Below are positions 33,110 through 41,404 of a stretch of 64,000 nt of DNA, in pieces. A model generated the notes under the pieces. It searched no databases, was not told where the DNA came from, and worked only from the letters and a program-made list of their open reading frames with translations. Positions within the stretch are counted from its first letter, which is position 1. Each line of letters starts with the position of its first letter. Source of the stretch: an uncultured Ilyobacter sp. (GTDB lineage Bacteria; Fusobacteriota; Fusobacteriia; Fusobacteriales; Fusobacteriaceae); the NCBI RefSeq assembly GCF_963668515.1, contig NZ_OY764865.1, positions 1 to 64,000 of the forward strand, written 5' to 3'. Position numbers and translations under genes: made by a program.

Positions 33110-35449
33110 TTGAATTACATAAAAAAAGAATATCTCATAAAAAATCTTCATTGTGCAGGATGTGCAGCAAAGATAGAAGAAGCAGTCTCTTCTTTAGAAG
33201 GAATAAAAGAGGTTCATCTTAATTTCACGAAGAAAAAAATTACCTTGAAAATTCCAGGTGAAGATGAAAAGTTTTTTTTAGAAGAGATAAATGAACTGGC
33301 AGACAGCATAGAGCCGGGTACTTATTTTGAGGATATAAAAGATAAGTCAAAAGGCCTCAAGATAAAGCTCTCGGGACTAAACTGTGCAGGATGTGCAGTA
33401 AAAATAGAAGATCAGGTCTCAAAACTTGACTTTGTTAATACTGCGAGTCTGAACTTTTCCAAACAAATTTTAGACTTGAATATTTCAGAAAAAAATATGG
33501 AAAGTGAAGTATTCCAAAGGGTGGAAAAAATAGTGAAATCTTTAGAACCTCACGTGAATGTAACATATGAACATCCCGAAATAATATACCATGATCATGG
33601 GCACGATCATTTTCAAGGATCTATGGCAAAAAAAGAACTGTTATTCCTCATGATAGGAGGGGGACTTTTTATAGCCGGGCTGTTTATGGAAAGTATTCCA
33701 AATTTAAAAATATTTTTGATGGTCATCGCCTACATCCTTGTAGGGGGAGATATAGTTATAAATTCATTTAAAAATATCAAAAGAGGAAACTTTATGGATG
33801 AAAACTTTCTCATGACAATAGCAACCTTCGGTGCCTTCGCCATCGGTGAAACCTCTGAAGCAGTGGGAGTTATGTTATTTTACAAAGTCGGTGAATACTT
33901 ACAGGACAGGGCTGTGGAAAATTCCAGAAAATCAATAGAGAGCCTTATGGATATAAGGCCTGATTATGCCAACTTAAAAGATGATAGTGGAAAATTTGAA
34001 AAGGTATCCCCTGAAAAAGTGAATATCGGGGACATTATCCTCGTCAAACCTGGTGAAAAGGTCCCTCTGGATGGACAAGTATCAAAGGGAAGATCTGCAG
34101 TTGATGTCTCTGCCCTGACTGGTGAGTCTCTTCCTGTGGATGTCTCTTTAGGAGACGAAATTTTAAGCGGAAGTGTAAATAAAAACGGGACTCTTGAAAT
34201 AAAGGTTTCAAAAGATTTTTCTCACTCTACAGTGTCAAAAATACTGGAAATGGTTGAAAATGCAAGTTCTAAAAAGGCACCTTCGGAAAAGTTTATCACA
34301 AAATTTGCAAAATTTTACACCCCGGTAGTGGTGATTTCAGCTTTGATGATTGCCTTTATCCCCCCTATATTCGTAGGTGAATTCTCCTCATGGTTTTACA
34401 GGGCCCTTATATTCCTGGTAATATCCTGTCCCTGCGCCCTTGTGGTCTCCATCCCGTTGAGTTTTTTCAGCGGTATAGGAGCCGCCTCTAAAAAAGGGAT
34501 TCTCGTTAAGGGGGGAAACTATCTAGAGGCGCTAAACAACGTCAAGGCTGTAGTCTTTGACAAAACAGGTACCCTTACAATGGGTAAATTTAAAGTCACT
34601 GATATAATGGCTGTAAATGGAAACAGCGAGGAACTTTTGGAATTGGCCGCTGCTGCAGAATGGTACTCTACCCACCCTATAGCCCAGTGTGTGAAAAATA
34701 CCTTTAAAAAAGCTATACAAGACGACTATATAGAGAAACATAGCGAGCTAGAAGGATATGGTATAGAGGCTTACTACAAAAAAGATAAAATCCTGACAGG
34801 AAACGGCAAACTTTTGAAAAAACATTCTATAGATTTTGAAGAACCTGACCTTCTAGGAACAGTTGTCCATGTGGCCAAAAACGATGTCTATGCAGGATAC
34901 ATCCTTATCTCAGATGAAATCAAAAAAGATTCTCCTAAGGCCGTAAAACAGCTAAAAGAAATAGGAATAAAATCCTTTATGCTCACTGGAGACAGCAAAA
35001 AGGCGGCAGATAGGATAGGAAAAGAGATAGGGATAGAAGAGATTCATTCAGAACTTCTTCCCAATGAAAAGGTCGATCATTTCCAGAGAATAAAAGAGAA
35101 GATAAAAGGTTCTGTTATATTTGTAGGAGATGGTATAAACGATGCCCCTGTTTTGGCACTGTCTGATATAGGTGTTGCTATGGGCGGAATAGGGAGTGAT
35201 TCTGCTATCGAGGCGGCAGATGTGATAATAATGACCGATGAGCCCAGCAAACTGTGTGAGGTTATAGATGTAGCCAAATTCACCAGGGTAATTGTGCTGC
35301 AGAATATATCTCTGGCCATAGGGATAAAACTGCTGGTTATGGCCTTAGGTATAGGGGGAGTGGCTACAATGTGGGAGGCAATCTTTGCAGATGTAGGAGT
35401 AGCTCTCTTAGCCGTATTGAATTCCATGCGTATATTAAAGCACAAATAA
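33110..35449 (+). CDS. zntA: Heavy-metal-exporting P1B-type ATPase (Zn/Cd/Pb group)
   Basis: 779 residues from a TTG start (33110) with AGGAG eight bases upstream; the longer ATG frame would begin inside the promoter. Two N-terminal HMA domains (NLHCAGCAAKIEEAV and GLNCAGCAVKIEDQV), then a His-rich linker (YHDHGHDHF). It then has membrane helices, the CPC channel motif SCPCALVVSIP, the phosphorylation site DKTGTLT, the P-loop region MLTGDSKKAA and GDGINDAPVL. SCPC with two CxxC domains and the His/Asp linker suggests Zn(II)/Cd(II)/Pb(II) export at the inner membrane. Confidence 0.92.
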   Translation: MNYIKKEYLIKNLHCAGCAAKIEEAVSSLEGIKEVHLNFTKKKITLKIPGEDEKFFLEEINELADSIEPGTYFEDIKDKSKGLKIKLSGLNCAGCAVKIEDQVSKLDFVNTASLNFSKQILDLNISEKNMESEVFQRVEKIVKSLEPHVNVTYEHPEIIYHDHGHDHFQGSMAKKELLFLMIGGGLFIAGLFMESIPNLKIFLMVIAYILVGGDIVINSFKNIKRGNFMDENFLMTIATFGAFAIGETSEAVGVMLFYKVGEYLQDRAVENSRKSIESLMDIRPDYANLKDDSGKFEKVSPEKVNIGDIILVKPGEKVPLDGQVSKGRSAVDVSALTGESLPVDVSLGDEILSGSVNKNGTLEIKVSKDFSHSTVSKILEMVENASSKKAPSEKFITKFAKFYTPVVVISALMIAFIPPIFVGEFSSWFYRALIFLVISCPCALVVSIPLSFFSGIGAASKKGILVKGGNYLEALNNVKAVVFDKTGTLTMGKFKVTDIMAVNGNSEELLELAAAAEWYSTHPIAQCVKNTFKKAIQDDYIEKHSELEGYGIEAYYKKDKILTGNGKLLKKHSIDFEEPDLLGTVVHVAKNDVYAGYILISDEIKKDSPKAVKQLKEIGIKSFMLTGDSKKAADRIGKEIGIEEIHSELLPNEKVDHFQRIKEKIKGSVIFVGDGINDAPVLALSDIGVAMGGIGSDSAIEAADVIIMTDEPSKLCEVIDVAKFTRVIVLQNISLAIGIKLLVMALGIGGVATMWEAIFADVGVALLAVLNSMRILKHK

Positions 35450-35473
35450 AAAATCCGGAATATTCCGGATTTT
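35450..35473. terminator. Bidirectional terminator between zntA and holA
   Basis: AAAATCCGGAATATTCCGGATTTT is a perfect palindrome followed by TTATTT; it directly follows the ATPase stop and precedes the convergent holA stop. Confidence 0.9.
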
Positions 35474-35477
35474 TTAT

Positions 35478-36479
35478 TTACTTATTTTTAAATGCGATTA
35501 TAAAGGATTCTACCATTATCTCTTCATCTCCCTGACCGCTTTTAAATTTATACTCTATTTCCAAAAGATTATTTAGTTTTTCTGTTAAAAATTTCTCAGT
35601 ATAGCTGCTCAGAAGGTTAAATTTCAAAAAAAGCTGATAGGCATGGATGCTGCTTCTCCCGTCACCTTTTAAAAAATACTTTTTTACTCCCTCATAAACC
35701 CTGTCCTTAAAAAGATTGTAGGATGTATTATAGGAAAGAATTCCCCTTGCCTGGAGCATTTTAAGTTTTAGCAAAATATCTAGCTCATTTGAAAAAATAT
35801 AGATAAAGCTCATATAGTCTTTCTCATGCTTCAGATGATACAAGAGGTTTTCCTTGTTCCCTGCAAGAAATTCATCCACAAGATTTTTCATATGATACTC
35901 TCTGGAAAGAGTTACTATTCCCTTTATTTTTTCAAAGGTAAATTTTTCTTTGTTTAGAAATAATTTTATCTTCTCCACTTCCTGGCGAACCTGCATAGAG
36001 TCCCGGCCTATCATCTGAAGAAGTTTTTCGGCATCATTCTCTTTTATTTCTAATTCACCGCTCACATAAAAAACAAGGGATTTCCCATCTTTTCCCTGCC
36101 TTGCCTCTATAACCTTAAAATTTTTAGAAATCTTATCGAGTAGTTTTTTCGCCACTGAATTTTCCGCCTTTCCAAAGGCATTCAAGGACTCCTCATAGAG
36201 GATTATAACCTCTTTGTTCACAATATTATAATTTTCCATTACTTTCACAAAATTTTCAGGTTTTTTAAGGAGTTCAAATCTTTTGAGAACTAAAAGTTCG
36301 CTCCCTCCAAACATAGAGTTTATAGATATCGCTTGGAGAAAATCTTCCTCCTCCTTTTGTGAAACATCAAAATACCTGGGCACAATTCCAGGATCTTTTT
36401 TTATTATCTCTTTTTTCAGATCTTCATATTTTAACTCAAGAGGGTTATCCCCGTATATAAAATAGAGCAAATCTCTCAC
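35478..36479 (-). CDS. holA: DNA polymerase III delta subunit (clamp loader)
   Basis: 333 residues. It matches the HolA pattern in spread-out fashion: an N-terminal LLYFIYGDNPLELKYEDLKK, then INSMFGGSELLVLKRFE, LLQMIGRDSMQVRQEVEKI, and the C-terminal collar region. Delta opens the beta clamp. It is normally divergent in sequence, so confidence rests on overall layout and length. It precedes the thiamine-uptake permease's terminator region on the same strand. Confidence 0.88.
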   Translation of the reverse strand: MRDLLYFIYGDNPLELKYEDLKKEIIKKDPGIVPRYFDVSQKEEEDFLQAISINSMFGGSELLVLKRFELLKKPENFVKVMENYNIVNKEVIILYEESLNAFGKAENSVAKKLLDKISKNFKVIEARQGKDGKSLVFYVSGELEIKENDAEKLLQMIGRDSMQVRQEVEKIKLFLNKEKFTFEKIKGIVTLSREYHMKNLVDEFLAGNKENLLYHLKHEKDYMSFIYIFSNELDILLKLKMLQARGILSYNTSYNLFKDRVYEGVKKYFLKGDGRSSIHAYQLFLKFNLLSSYTEKFLTEKLNNLLEIEYKFKSGQGDEEIMVESFIIAFKNK

Positions 36480-36571
36480 CTTACCTTACTCCTGTTTATT
36501 TGGACAAAGCCACCAAAACATTATACTATACTCCTTCTATTTTATAAAGAAAAGGCTCATATTTTTATGTT

Positions 36572-36595
36572 AAAAAACAGTCTTCATCAGCTGTT
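36572..36595 (-). terminator. Weak terminator at the end of thiP
   Basis: AACAG-N10-CTGTT then TTTT on the minus strand, overlapping the end of the thiP frame. Confidence 0.4.
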
Positions 36596-38107
36596 CTTCC
36601 ACTCTCTGTCTCTCAAATACTGTGACAAAATAAATAAGCTTATTATTATTATGAGATTAAGGGCACTTAAGGCGGAACTCTCTAAAAATCTCTTATCAGA
36701 TGCCAGAGAATAATTTACAAGAGAGACCACAGGAAAAATATCCCCCACCTGCATTGTATAACTTATTGTAAATTCTCCGAAAACAATGGCAAATATCTGG
36801 AGAAATATAGAAATAAATATATTTTTCAGGATGGGAAACTCTATCAAGAAAAATATCTCCCGTCCTCCTGCTCCGTCTATTTTTGCAGCTTCCAAAATTT
36901 CCTTTGGAAACTCCCTTATATACTGATACATAAAAGAATAGGCTACAGGTATGGAAGTCAGAAAATAACCTATAACAAGAAGAATCCACAGAGGTATATT
37001 CCAGCTTATATTCATATAAACAAGGGTTATTGCCAAAAATGCACTGGAAAATCCAAAAGTTGAAAAAATAATATAATTGGTAAATTTGGTATAATTTTTA
37101 AGAATGAGATATGTGAATATAAGAGTCAGAGCCGATACCAACCCAGATAAAAACAGGGAGTTTATCAGACCTTTTACCACAGGATAATATTCGTTTAATT
37201 CAATTGAAAAAAGAGTTGAAAAAGCTTTAAAAGAAATCTTCCCTGTATAAAAATTGAAAAAAGCAAAAACCAGTCCCGTGAGCACAACGGCGTATTCACA
37301 GATCAGGTAGATTATACTGTAAATCTTCGTAAAAAAACTGACCTCTTTTACATCTCCCTCACCTTTTAGCTCATATCCCTCTATACTCTGCCCCAGTGAA
37401 TTTACAATGGTCAGAACTCCAAACTGCACCATCCCCAAGGCAAAGGCCCTAGAGAAGTCAAAACTTCCCATGAGAGTCGTAGCTATCTCCACCTCAAGAG
37501 TAGAGTAGTTGATCCCTCCCAGAGACAGTATTATTGCAAAAGAGGTAAAACAGTATACAAAAACCATGAAAAATGCCCGGAAAATCTGAGGCATTATAAG
37601 AGGCAACTTAATTTTAAAAAAAAGATCCTTTTCACTTATGCCTTCGAGTCTTGCGGCTTCTAATATCTCCTTTGGAATAGACCTCATACCCTCCCCGAGA
37701 TACTTCAAGAATATAGGGGCATTATAAAATACATTGGCTATTATTATGGCCTTGAGAGAATAAAGAACCTGGAATTCCTTAAAGAACCCCAGGTTAAATA
37801 TTATTGAAAATGCCACTATGGTAGATATCACAGGGAAAAAGAAGGGGATGAATATCAGACTTTCCAAAAGCCTGCTTATTCGGTCTCTTCTGTAGGCTAT
37901 ATAATAGGAGGGAACTATAGAAAGAATAAACGACAGCAAAACAGATATAGAGGCCTGCTTAAAAGAGAAGGCCACCGTCTTATATGTCGATTCATTAAAA
38001 ATCTCTGCCAGGTCTTCTACTCTAAAGAAGTCCCTGGCAAATATAAATATGGGTATCCCCCAGAGAATCATATAAAATAAATTGAGACTCAGCTTCCCCT
38101 TCTTCAT
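36587..38107 (-). CDS. thiP: Thiamine ABC transporter permease (double-length)
   Basis: 506 residues with about 12 membrane helices in two homologous halves, each ending in an EAA loop (LEAARLEGISEKDLFFKIKLP; LEAAKIDGAGGREIFFLIEFP), the layout of ThiP/FbpB-type permeases. It lies 11 bases downstream of the binding-protein gene, behind a TPP riboswitch, so thiamine is the likely substrate. No ATPase gene (thiQ) lies beside it or elsewhere in the window, so it must use one encoded elsewhere. Confidence 0.88.
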   Translation of the reverse strand: MKKGKLSLNLFYMILWGIPIFIFARDFFRVEDLAEIFNESTYKTVAFSFKQASISVLLSFILSIVPSYYIAYRRDRISRLLESLIFIPFFFPVISTIVAFSIIFNLGFFKEFQVLYSLKAIIIANVFYNAPIFLKYLGEGMRSIPKEILEAARLEGISEKDLFFKIKLPLIMPQIFRAFFMVFVYCFTSFAIILSLGGINYSTLEVEIATTLMGSFDFSRAFALGMVQFGVLTIVNSLGQSIEGYELKGEGDVKEVSFFTKIYSIIYLICEYAVVLTGLVFAFFNFYTGKISFKAFSTLFSIELNEYYPVVKGLINSLFLSGLVSALTLIFTYLILKNYTKFTNYIIFSTFGFSSAFLAITLVYMNISWNIPLWILLVIGYFLTSIPVAYSFMYQYIREFPKEILEAAKIDGAGGREIFFLIEFPILKNIFISIFLQIFAIVFGEFTISYTMQVGDIFPVVSLVNYSLASDKRFLESSALSALNLIIIISLFILSQYLRDREWKNS

Positions 38108-38117
38108 AAGTTCTCCT

Positions 38118-39083
38118 TTAGTCTTTTAAAATATCTATAAGTTCTTTTTTCCAAGTTTCAAGATTTGCCACAGCATCTTTTCCACTTATTGTAACTACTT
38201 TTTCAGGGACAGGCACATATTTGTACACCTCAGGAAGTTTCACATTTGTTACTGGAAACATATAGTTTTTCTTTGCTGTAAGTTCCTGAAAATCTTTTTC
38301 TAAAATAAAATCCATGAACTTTTTTGATTCTTTTTTTATTTTCTTCTTATTTACAAGAGCCGCTCCCTCTAGATATACATAGCCTCCCTCTTCAGGGATA
38401 AGGCTCTTATATTTTCCCTGATTTCCGTCCTGATAAAAATAAACACTGCTAGAAGCATATCCAACCATCATAGGAGCCTCTTTAGCCGTAAATTTTGCAA
38501 AAGCTTCATTCCAGCTAGGTGTTACAGTAAGTATAGATGGTTTTAGGCTTTTCCAGAACTCTTTCCACTGATCTCCGTAAACTGCAATAGTCCAGAGCAT
38601 GAACTCCTGTCCTGTAAAGGATCTTGGGTCCTCTACCAAAAGCTGCTTTTTCATTTTAGATATCTCTTCAAATGACTTAGGAGGATTTTTAAGCATCTCG
38701 GCATCATAGTTTATAGCAAGGGCACCATAATCAAATGGTGTGACATACCACTCCTCATCCATGATGAACTCTTTTTTACTTATGTTCCTATGGCTCTTGG
38801 GACGGTATTTTGCTATAAGGCTCTCACTCTTTGCCATTTCTGCACTGCTAGGAGTAAGCCCTAGCACAACATCGGCCTTAGGATTATTTTTTTCTAGCTT
38901 CATCCTAGGTACCAGACCGCTGATACTCACAAATTTAATTTCAACTCCGGTCTCCTCTTTAAATTTTGGAGCGATATCCCTCTGAATCCATTTCATAGAT
39001 TCCGGTCCGTAGACTGTTACGACTTCATTTCCGTATGCTGCCATTGCAATTAGTACAAAAATAAATGCAAATATTTTTCTCAT
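38118..39083 (-). CDS. thiB: Thiamine ABC transporter substrate-binding protein
   Basis: 321 residues. It has a signal peptide (KIFAFIFVLIAMAAYGNE) and the periplasmic binding-protein type 2 fold: VTVYGPESMKWIQ, LVPRMKLEKNNPKADVVLGL, TPFDYGALAINYDAEML, TPSWNEAFAKF, YPVTN-like FPVTNVKLPE. It has no lipobox, matching an outer-membrane organism with free periplasmic binding proteins. The thi-box riboswitch upstream makes thiamine or its phosphates the likely ligand. Confidence 0.9.
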   Translation of the reverse strand: MRKIFAFIFVLIAMAAYGNEVVTVYGPESMKWIQRDIAPKFKEETGVEIKFVSISGLVPRMKLEKNNPKADVVLGLTPSSAEMAKSESLIAKYRPKSHRNISKKEFIMDEEWYVTPFDYGALAINYDAEMLKNPPKSFEEISKMKKQLLVEDPRSFTGQEFMLWTIAVYGDQWKEFWKSLKPSILTVTPSWNEAFAKFTAKEAPMMVGYASSSVYFYQDGNQGKYKSLIPEEGGYVYLEGAALVNKKKIKKESKKFMDFILEKDFQELTAKKNYMFPVTNVKLPEVYKYVPVPEKVVTISGKDAVANLETWKKELIDILKD

Positions 39084-39135
39084 AATAACCTCCAGTTTAT
39101 TTGTTATTTTTTATTTAATTTATAAGTTTCCATAA

Positions 39136-39265
39136 AAAAACAGACCGCCTCTGGCAGTCCGTCAAATTTATTAATAAAAATTTGCTTCCTACGCTGGCAT
39201 TACCCAGATCAGGTTTACCGGTCGAGATATAACATCCCCTCTCAGCCTTTTCAGCTCCCGAATTA
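39136..39265 (-). promoter_or_regulatory. TPP riboswitch (thi box) with terminator
   Basis: The minus strand carries the conserved thi-box parts GGCTGAGAGGGGATG, then CCTGATCTGGGTAATGCC, GCGTAGGAAGCAAA (aptamer about 39182-39260). About 25 bases later GGACTGCC-AGA-GGCGGTCT followed by TTTTTTT forms an intrinsic terminator (39136-39162). This is the transcription-termination design: TPP binding should stop synthesis before the thiB start codon at 39083. Confidence 0.95.
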
Positions 39266-39283
39266 TTTAGTTGCGTATAATTT

Positions 39284-39313
39284 AGTATAACAAGATGAGG
39301 ACAATAATGTCAA
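39284..39313 (-). promoter_or_regulatory. Promoter of the thiB-thiP unit
   Basis: TTGACA (39308-39313), 18 bases, TATACT (39284-39289) on the minus strand, just upstream of the riboswitch. Confidence 0.75.
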
Positions 39314-39344
39314 TGTATTAACTGCCTGCGAAAATCACAAACAA

Positions 39345-39370
39345 TTAAAAAGAGGCTTTTAAAAAGCCTC
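39345..39370 (-). terminator. Terminator of the FtsZ-like gene
   Basis: GAGGCTTTT-T-AAAAGCCTC stem followed by TTTTTAATTG on the minus strand, just after the stop codon. Confidence 0.85.
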
Positions 39371-39377
39371 GATTTTC

Positions 39378-40313
39378 TTAAAGAGATTTTATTTTAGTTC
39401 CTATGACCGCTATCTCAATATCACTTTCTAATTCCTCATCTACGATGACTCCTAAAATTATATTTTCAGGTTCTATTATCAAAAGCTTGTTGATGGCCAT
39501 CTGGACTTCGGCAAGTTTGTCTAGAGGAAGGTTGTCTCCACTGGCGATATTTATAAGAAGCTGTTGGGCTCCTTTTATCTCACCCTCTATAAGGGGACTG
39601 GTAAGAGCAGCTTCTAGTATAGGGGCTATACTGCCGTTTCCTCTTCCGAAACCTATCATTGCCTCTCCTGCATTTTTCAAAACAGCCTTTATATCTGCAA
39701 AATCAAGGTTTATAAGTCCATTTTTAAAAATTATATCTTTTATATTTTTTACAGAATTTTTCAGTATTTTATCAGCCTCTTTAAAGGCATTTTGAAGAGT
39801 TATGTTTACATTGGGAAGCATGAGAAGGTTATCATTTGAAATCACAATATATGAATCAACATAGGGCTTTAGATGCTCTAGGGTGTCTTGAGCAGTGAGT
39901 TTCTTCATACGACCTTCAAAAGAAAAAGGCTTGGTTACAATTGCAACTGTCAGTATATCGAGCTTATGTGCAAGCTCTGCTATCCTTAGCGCAGCCCCAC
40001 TTCCTGTCCCTCCACCCATTCCAGATACTATAAAAAGCATATCTGTATCTTTCAAAAGTTCTTTTATAGTGCCATCCTCTTCCTTAGCACAGAGGTAACC
40101 CTTATGATAATCGCCCCCTGTACCTAGTCCAAAAGTTATCTTGCTTCCGAGCTGTATTTTGACAGGAGAAAGTGATGTATTCAATTTTCCTACATTTGTA
40201 TCTGCAGCTATATATTCCACCCCTTCTACTCCACTTTCAATCATATCATTCAAGGCGTTTATCCCTGCACCTCCGACTCCAAAAACCTTCATAGAAAATT
40301 TAAAATCCCCCAT
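39378..40313 (-). CDS. ftsZ: FtsZ-family GTPase without C-terminal tail
   Basis: 311 residues. The tubulin-like signature GMGGGTGSGAA, the nucleotide loop KVFGVGGAGINALNDMI, IVTKPFSFEGRMK and the synergy (T7) loop NLDFADIKAVLKNAGEAMIGFGRG are all intact. Other positions differ from typical FtsZ (AADTNVGKLN where NTDAQAL is usual; GLGTGGDYHKG where GAGANPEIG is usual). The chain ends IAVIGTKIKSL, exactly at the end of the globular domain, with no linker or FtsA-binding peptide. No ftsA/ftsQ neighbours: it stands alone, with ArsR upstream. Start at ATG 40313 with GGGGAG nine bases upstream. Confidence 0.85.
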   Translation of the reverse strand: MGDFKFSMKVFGVGGAGINALNDMIESGVEGVEYIAADTNVGKLNTSLSPVKIQLGSKITFGLGTGGDYHKGYLCAKEEDGTIKELLKDTDMLFIVSGMGGGTGSGAALRIAELAHKLDILTVAIVTKPFSFEGRMKKLTAQDTLEHLKPYVDSYIVISNDNLLMLPNVNITLQNAFKEADKILKNSVKNIKDIIFKNGLINLDFADIKAVLKNAGEAMIGFGRGNGSIAPILEAALTSPLIEGEIKGAQQLLINIASGDNLPLDKLAEVQMAINKLLIIEPENIILGVIVDEELESDIEIAVIGTKIKSL

Positions 40314-40460
40314 AATTTTCACTCCCCGCATAAATAACTTTAATCATTAAGCTATATTGGACGAAATTTTATCTTTCCTTGTCTGAGCCTGCATTTTATT
40401 ATAATATTTTTATGATATTTACTGGGGATAAGTTTTTTAGGTTATAAATTTATTTAGAGG

Positions 40461-40817
40461 TTAATGTTTGAGGTGGCTTATTCCCTGGGCTAATATGGTT
40501 CTCACATGATCATCATCTAGAGAATAATAAACAGTCTTTCCGTCTTTTCTGTTCTTTACAACTCTAAGTTGTCTTAAAACTCTCAACTGGTGAGATACAG
40601 ATGAGTGAGTCATATTGAGAACATTTGCGATATCACATACGCACATCTCCTCTTCTAAAAGCATAGATACTATTTTCAATCTTGTACTATCGGAAAAGGC
40701 CTTAAAGAAATCTGCTACATTTTGTATTAACTTGTCACTTTTTAGATTTTTTTTTACTTTTTCAACCACATCTTTATGTATAATCATACAATCACATTTT
40801 TCTATGTTTCTACCCAT
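40461..40817 (-). CDS. ArsR/SmtB-family metal-sensing repressor
   Basis: 118 residues with a winged-helix DNA-binding fold: FKAFSDSTRLKIVSMLLEEEMCVCDIANVLNMTHSSVSHQLRVLRQLRVVK. The EMCVCDI motif matches the alpha3 metal site of CadC, and DDDHVRTILAQGISHLKH has the D-x-H...H pattern of the alpha5 zinc site of SmtB. It is probably Zn(II)/Cd(II)-responsive; a likely target is the operator at 33077-33092. It follows a membrane-protein gene with a 10-base gap. Confidence 0.9.
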   Translation of the reverse strand: MGRNIEKCDCMIIHKDVVEKVKKNLKSDKLIQNVADFFKAFSDSTRLKIVSMLLEEEMCVCDIANVLNMTHSSVSHQLRVLRQLRVVKNRKDGKTVYYSLDDDHVRTILAQGISHLKH

Positions 40818-40827
40818 TTTCCCCTCC

Positions 40828-41322
40828 CTAATCTCTTATAAGCTCAAATTTATTTCCCAGCTTTTTTCTTAAAAGAGCTACAAAATTTATCTTATTTCTC
40901 ATTATAAGAGGTATTATAACCTTCACTTTATCCTTTGTTATTATTTCTACGCAAGTTTGGAGCTTTTTCCCTCCAGGAGCCACCATTTTGGACATTACAC
41001 ACTTCTCTATTTCATCCAAAGAAACATCTACCTTTTTATTTTTTAAACTATTTTTTTGAAAATCCACAGAAATTTTATAAGAAAAAGCCAGCCAGAGATG
41101 CCCCAGTCCCAAAATAAAAAGTATCATGCCAAAGATAATATATCCTATTTTCATTCCTTGGGTATAACCTAGGGCGAATTGATAAGCACCTAAAAGCATT
41201 AATGGAATTCCTGTACCTAGCCAAACAACTATTTTTTTCATTTCCAGTCCAAAACTATATTTACCACCCAATGGTAGATCTTTTTTTTCAACTTTTTTTA
41301 TAAAATCATCAAAAAATATCAT
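40828..41322 (-). CDS. Membrane protein of unknown function
   Basis: 164 residues. Two adjacent hydrophobic segments (WLGTGIPLMLLGAYQFALGY and MKIGYIIFGMILFILGLGHLWLAF) are flanked by soluble, PH-like beta-rich parts (SVDFQKNSLKNKKVDVSLDEIEKCVMSKM...). It may be a membrane-anchored PH-domain-like protein; I recognise no exact family. Start at ATG 41322 with GGAGGAG upstream; a longer frame adds 13 unsupported residues. Upstream of the ArsR-type gene and probably co-transcribed with it. Confidence 0.75.
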   Translation of the reverse strand: MIFFDDFIKKVEKKDLPLGGKYSFGLEMKKIVVWLGTGIPLMLLGAYQFALGYTQGMKIGYIIFGMILFILGLGHLWLAFSYKISVDFQKNSLKNKKVDVSLDEIEKCVMSKMVAPGGKKLQTCVEIITKDKVKVIIPLIMRNKINFVALLRKKLGNKFELIRD

Positions 41323-41385
41323 AACACTCCTCCACTTTTTATTATCTCGAAATAGTTTCAAGGCTTCCTATTTATAAAAGAAAAA

Positions 41386-41404
41386 CAGCAAGGAAACCTT
41401 GCTG
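41386..41404 (-). terminator. Terminator of the mreC-glpX operon
   Basis: CAGCAAGG-TTT-CCTTGCTG stem directly at the glpX stop, followed by TTTTTCTTTT. Confidence 0.88.
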
